DNA of 18,962 bases, taken from Monoraphidium neglectum. Taxonomy: Eukaryota; Chlorophyta; Chlorophyceae; Sphaeropleales; Selenastraceae. The notes under the pieces were generated by a model. That model was given only the letters and a program-made list of their open reading frames with translations. It ran no database searches and had not been told where the DNA came from. Position 1 is the stretch's first letter, and each line of letters starts with the position of its first letter. The stretch is taken from assembly GCF_000611645.1 (NCBI RefSeq), contig NW_014012735.1, positions 1-18,962 on the forward strand, given 5' to 3'. Below are positions 17,952 through 18,962 of this stretch, piece after piece. The position numbers were made by a program, and so were the translations under genes.

Positions 17952-18962
17952 TTGTGGGATGATCTATGTCAGCGAAGCAACAGCACCAGAGGAAAAGGCG
18001 CCACGCACATCTCAGAGCATGCAACCGCGTTGGGTCACAACGTGAGGCTTTTGCAACCTCGACTCACTGCTTTGTGCCGTTGCCGTGCTGCGCTGTGCGC
18101 GCTTGGTTTTGCCGCTGCTTGCCTGATTTCGGTGTGCGCCGACTGCGCGCCGCCAATTGGCCGCCCTGCACACAGATTCGACGGCTTTGATAGGGGGAGG
18201 CGGCCCAGCAAGGCAGACCATGCGGCGCCGCAACCAGGGTAGGTCAACGCGTTTGCAAACGAGCACACTCTCAACGCATGACCCGCCGCCAGTTCCGACA
18301 GAGGCACACCCGGTTAGGACGGGGCCACGAGCAAGGGCCTCCGTGAGGCTCCCGCCCCCTCCCCTCCCCTCCCCTCCCCTGTCGCTCCTGCAGGCAGCGG
18401 CAGCGCCCCGGCGACCAGTTTGGGCCGCTGCCGCCGGGAGCCCCAGACATCTTCTCGCCCGCCGTCCTCAGAGGCATTAGCCCAGACCAGCAGCAGCACC
18501 AGCAGCAGCACCAGCAGCAGCACCAGCAGCAGCGGCCGAATGGGGCGCCTGCCGCCGCCGGGCCCAGCCAGGGCGGCGCAAAACCGCGGGCCGCGGCCCG
18601 GCCGCCGCACACCCCTACCAAGGCCGCGCGCGGGCACGGCAGCGAAAACGCGGGAGTGGACGTCGCAGGGGCTGCCCGGCGGCCGCGAGGCGCCACGGCC
18701 CGGGGCGGCCCGACGGGCGCGCGTGGCCGCACGCCTGCGGTGGTGGCGGTGACCCCCAGGGTTGGCGCTAAGGACGGGCGGAGCTCTGCCCTCCCTGGTC
18801 GCAGCAGCGGCGCCCACGCCGCCGCCGCGGGCGCGCCGACGGCGCCGCTGCGCCGCGCCCTTCCCGCACCTGGCCGCCCCGCCGCCGCCGCCCCGGCGCC
18901 GGGCGGCACCGGCGGCCGCGCTTGTCTGCGGCAAGTGGCCGCCGCGCCGGCGATAGAGGCGG
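17952..18962 (+). CDS. 5' part of an unidentified Pro/Ala/Gln-rich protein gene (partial)
   Basis: The frame beginning at 18394 stays open to the window end (about 190 codons): DQFGPLPPGAPDIFSPAVLRG, a Gln/His repeat, then a long Ala/Gly/Pro/Arg-rich region. It has no ATG and is closed upstream by a TGA at 18344, so it must be entered by splicing. A pyrimidine-rich tract ending CTCCTGCAG at 18393 is an excellent acceptor. A good donor, CCAGG/GTAGGT, lies at 18238/18239. The frame it preserves contains FDGFDRGRRPSKADHAAPQ and is open back to an ATG at 17952, giving the correct phase. That ATG is only about 12 bases after the TATA-like element, so the true start may be in another exon, with an acceptor possible at 18175 (GCACACAG). 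The ATG at 18220 is in a different frame. No domain was recognised; a mostly disordered protein is likely. Confidence 0.5.
18351..18380 (+). repeat. CCCCT tandem repeat in splice-acceptor tract
   Basis: CCCCCT is followed by four CCCCT units just upstream of the acceptor at 18393. The complementary strand has five AGGGG-type runs and could form a G-quadruplex. Confidence 0.8.
18488..18532 (+). repeat. CAG/CAC repeat encoding a Gln/His tract
   Basis: Four CAGCAGCAG blocks are separated by single CAC codons, in the proposed reading frame. This gives QQQHQQQHQQQHQQQ. The regular 12-base unit suggests expansion by slippage or unequal exchange. Confidence 0.9.

Noticed and set aside
18220..18752. 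ATG at 18220 spliced to a Ser/Arg-rich frame ending at 18752
   Set aside because: The donor GTAGGT and acceptor at 18393 allow this frame, but it ends in a TGA and looks less protein-like than the frame that stays open to the window end from the same splice sites.
1..18962. CRISPR arrays, tRNA or rRNA genes, and intact transposons
   Set aside because: No regularly spaced repeat-spacer units, cloverleaf-like blocks, rRNA-like segments, transposase or reverse transcriptase motifs were recognised. The tandem repeats present are microsatellites.

Overview
The window looks like nuclear DNA of a GC-rich green alga (Chlorophyta; lineage not resolved). The grounds are short exons that join in frame through GTGAG/GTGGG-type donors and CAG (once TAG) acceptors, strong G/C preference at third codon positions, plentiful CAG/CTG microsatellites, TGTAA motifs several hundred bases behind stop codons (the usual chlorophyte poly(A) signal), and protein families typical of algae. 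Nothing points to a prokaryotic, organellar or viral origin. All gene models are read by eye from the sequence, without transcript data.

Layout. (1) 1-203: 3' end of an unidentified Gly/Arg-rich or Ala-rich protein gene (+). (2) 903-3676: five-exon gene (+) for a secretory-pathway RNase T2 with an intact active site and an unusual C-terminal hydrophobic segment; one intron carries a long CTG repeat. (3) 5217-6131: two-exon gene (-) for a small secreted protein of unknown family, convergent with the RNase gene. (4) 7405-10898: five-exon gene (-) for an 818-residue secreted protein with 13 CxxC motifs (ephrin-receptor/GCC2-GCC3-like repeats) and a C-terminal region with two PAN/apple-like modules. 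(5) 11306-12570: an inverted, decayed copy of the last part of that gene plus about 0.8 kb of its downstream flank, placed head-to-head with the parent. (6) 13060-14536: two-exon gene (+) for a class I SAM-dependent methyltransferase-like protein resembling uncharacterised bacterial proteins. (7) 16028-17143: single-exon gene (+) for a lipocalin/calycin-like plant-type protein with an N-terminal hydrophobic segment and polyglutamine. (8) about 17887 to the end: promoter and 5' part of a Pro/Ala/Gln-rich protein gene (+) that runs off the window.

The genes do not form an obvious pathway. Three adjacent genes (RNase T2, small secreted protein, Cys-rich protein) all encode secretory-pathway proteins, which may be chance. 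The strongest unexpected structure is the imperfect inverted duplication (arms about 6500-7870 and 11306-12570) that brackets most of the Cys-rich gene and extends far into noncoding flank.
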